DNA of 64,000 bases from Mugil cephalus (lineage: Eukaryota > Chordata > Actinopteri > Mugiliformes > Mugilidae). The translations under genes and the position numbers were made by a program. Shown in pieces: positions 63,071 through 64,000 of this stretch; the stretch's first letter is position 1; each line of letters opens with the position of its first letter. The notes under the pieces were generated by a model. The model was not told the DNA's origin and did not search any database. It saw only the letters and a program-made list of their open reading frames with translations. The stretch is taken from positions 17,632,197 to 17,696,196 of the forward strand of contig NC_061774.1 in the NCBI RefSeq assembly GCF_022458985.1, written 5' to 3'.

Positions 63071-63577
63071 ATCATGTTGTCGAGTGAAAGCCCTGTATAA
63101 GCTCTTGGAAGCCTAATTTAAGTATTAGCATGATAAAAGTGCACTTTTGAACTTATCCAAGAGAGTTTTATGAGTCTAACAATTTGAAAATCTCATTAAG
63201 GCGTATTTAGACACTGCCACAGAAAAATGTGCAATCTTGTTGCAATCTTTTCTCCACCATTAATGCACTCTTTGGTGTGTTAACTCACCTGACTCGTGAA
63301 AAGAGAGGTTTTACTGGCCCAGCTCAGCAGGCCAGCTCTGGGCTCTGATTCCAACTGGTGTGAAAGCGCCACATCTCAGACCCTCACTTAACTCTCCTCA
63401 AACAATGTGCTATTATAGAGTTTGGTCTGTATGGGTTATATTGCTACAGTGCTGGCAGATTACAAAGTGCCCCGTCTCATTACTGTCCATATAAGCCCAC
63501 AGGCCTCGCCAGGACAAAGGAGTTATTGAGTGATAAGGGGAAAGAGATGGGCCGTAGCTGCCCATGAGAGCCCTCAC

Positions 63578-63682
63578 CTTGGCTGCTTCAACCTCGATGA
63601 GGGCAGAGGTGATGTCATCATGGCTAGAGACACGGGGGTCGACCTCTCTGATAGGTGGACACGCTGGGACAGAAGAGAGCAG
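63578..63682 (-). other. Candidate internal exon of an unidentified gene
   Basis: On the minus strand a 105-nt open segment (35 codons, phase 0 at both ends) runs from a TTTGTGTCCCAG acceptor to an AG|GTGAGG donor. It encodes a stretch including EVDPRVSSHDDITSALIEVEAAK, which has the even, amphipathic composition of real protein rather than shadow sequence. A second acceptor at 63663 would shorten it. I do not recognise the family, and none of the usual stc2 neighbours (NKX2-5, BNIP1) fits. It may be an exon of a gene extending beyond the right edge. Confidence 0.3.
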
Positions 63683-64000
63683 CTGGGACACAAAGGCCCC
63701 ATTTAATGAGAGTGAGACATGAGACCAGAGTGGACTCCGTGGGTGGCACATAGTGTCATAGCTGCTGAAAAGACTGGTGAGCAATTAATCATCTGATTCA
63801 AGAACTGGGCAAAGTGCTTATTACGTAAGGTCAGGTTTGACATCATCGTTGAAGCTAAGGGAATCATTCTGAGCTACACGTCTATTTGATCGCACTGGTC
63901 TCCCAAATTGTCCTTGATCCCATAATATTGGATCCAGGGATGCTATATTTATCGTGGTGGCCAGGTCCAACAATTGTGCAACATAATATGACACACTTAC

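Overview
The window is vertebrate nuclear DNA, almost certainly from a teleost fish. Genes are intron-containing with GT/AG junctions, intergenic DNA is rich in (GT)n, (TTTA)n and poly-T tracts, and there are relics of Tc1-like and other DNA transposons plus one solo LTR of kinds common in fish genomes. The recognisable genes (drd1, msx2, a C5orf47 homologue, cpeb4, stc2) are a compact version of the human 5q35 block STC2-CPEB4-C5orf47-MSX2-DRD1.

Layout. 1-2230: a short-chain four-helix cytokine gene (four phase-0 exons, TATA box, AU-rich 3'UTR), best matched to the IL-4/13 family, with an orphan second copy of its exon 3 about 0.9 kb upstream. 3111-4190: a decayed Tc1-like transposon. 6152-7270: intronless drd1 with a very short C-terminal tail. 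7271-24430: no gene seen; a 578-bp solo LTR with a 5-bp target duplication and several blocks that could be regulatory. 24744-25979 (-): msx2, two exons, with candidate enhancer sequence upstream. 34470-36671 (-): a small three-exon gene that I assemble as C5orf47, with a foldback element in intron 1. 37490-46755 (-): cpeb4, eleven coding exons including the 24-nt microexon, with a long AT-rich 3'UTR. 54261-58032 (-): stc2, four exons. The right end holds a teleost interspersed repeat and one unassigned candidate exon.

The genes are not an operon or pathway; they are separately regulated neighbours kept together by old synteny: dopamine signalling (drd1), limb/neural crest/skeletal patterning (msx2), translational control (cpeb4), a secreted glycoprotein hormone (stc2) and immune signalling (the cytokine). 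The most interesting signal is in the cytokine: the two exon-3 copies differ at 15 amino-acid-changing codons but only one clearly silent codon, while about 100 nt of flanking intron differ at one base. That is the pattern expected if the coding exon is diversifying under selection.

Limits: exon joins were made by eye from splice sites, frame and remembered protein similarity; no search or alignment was run. UTR ends and regulatory blocks are approximate.
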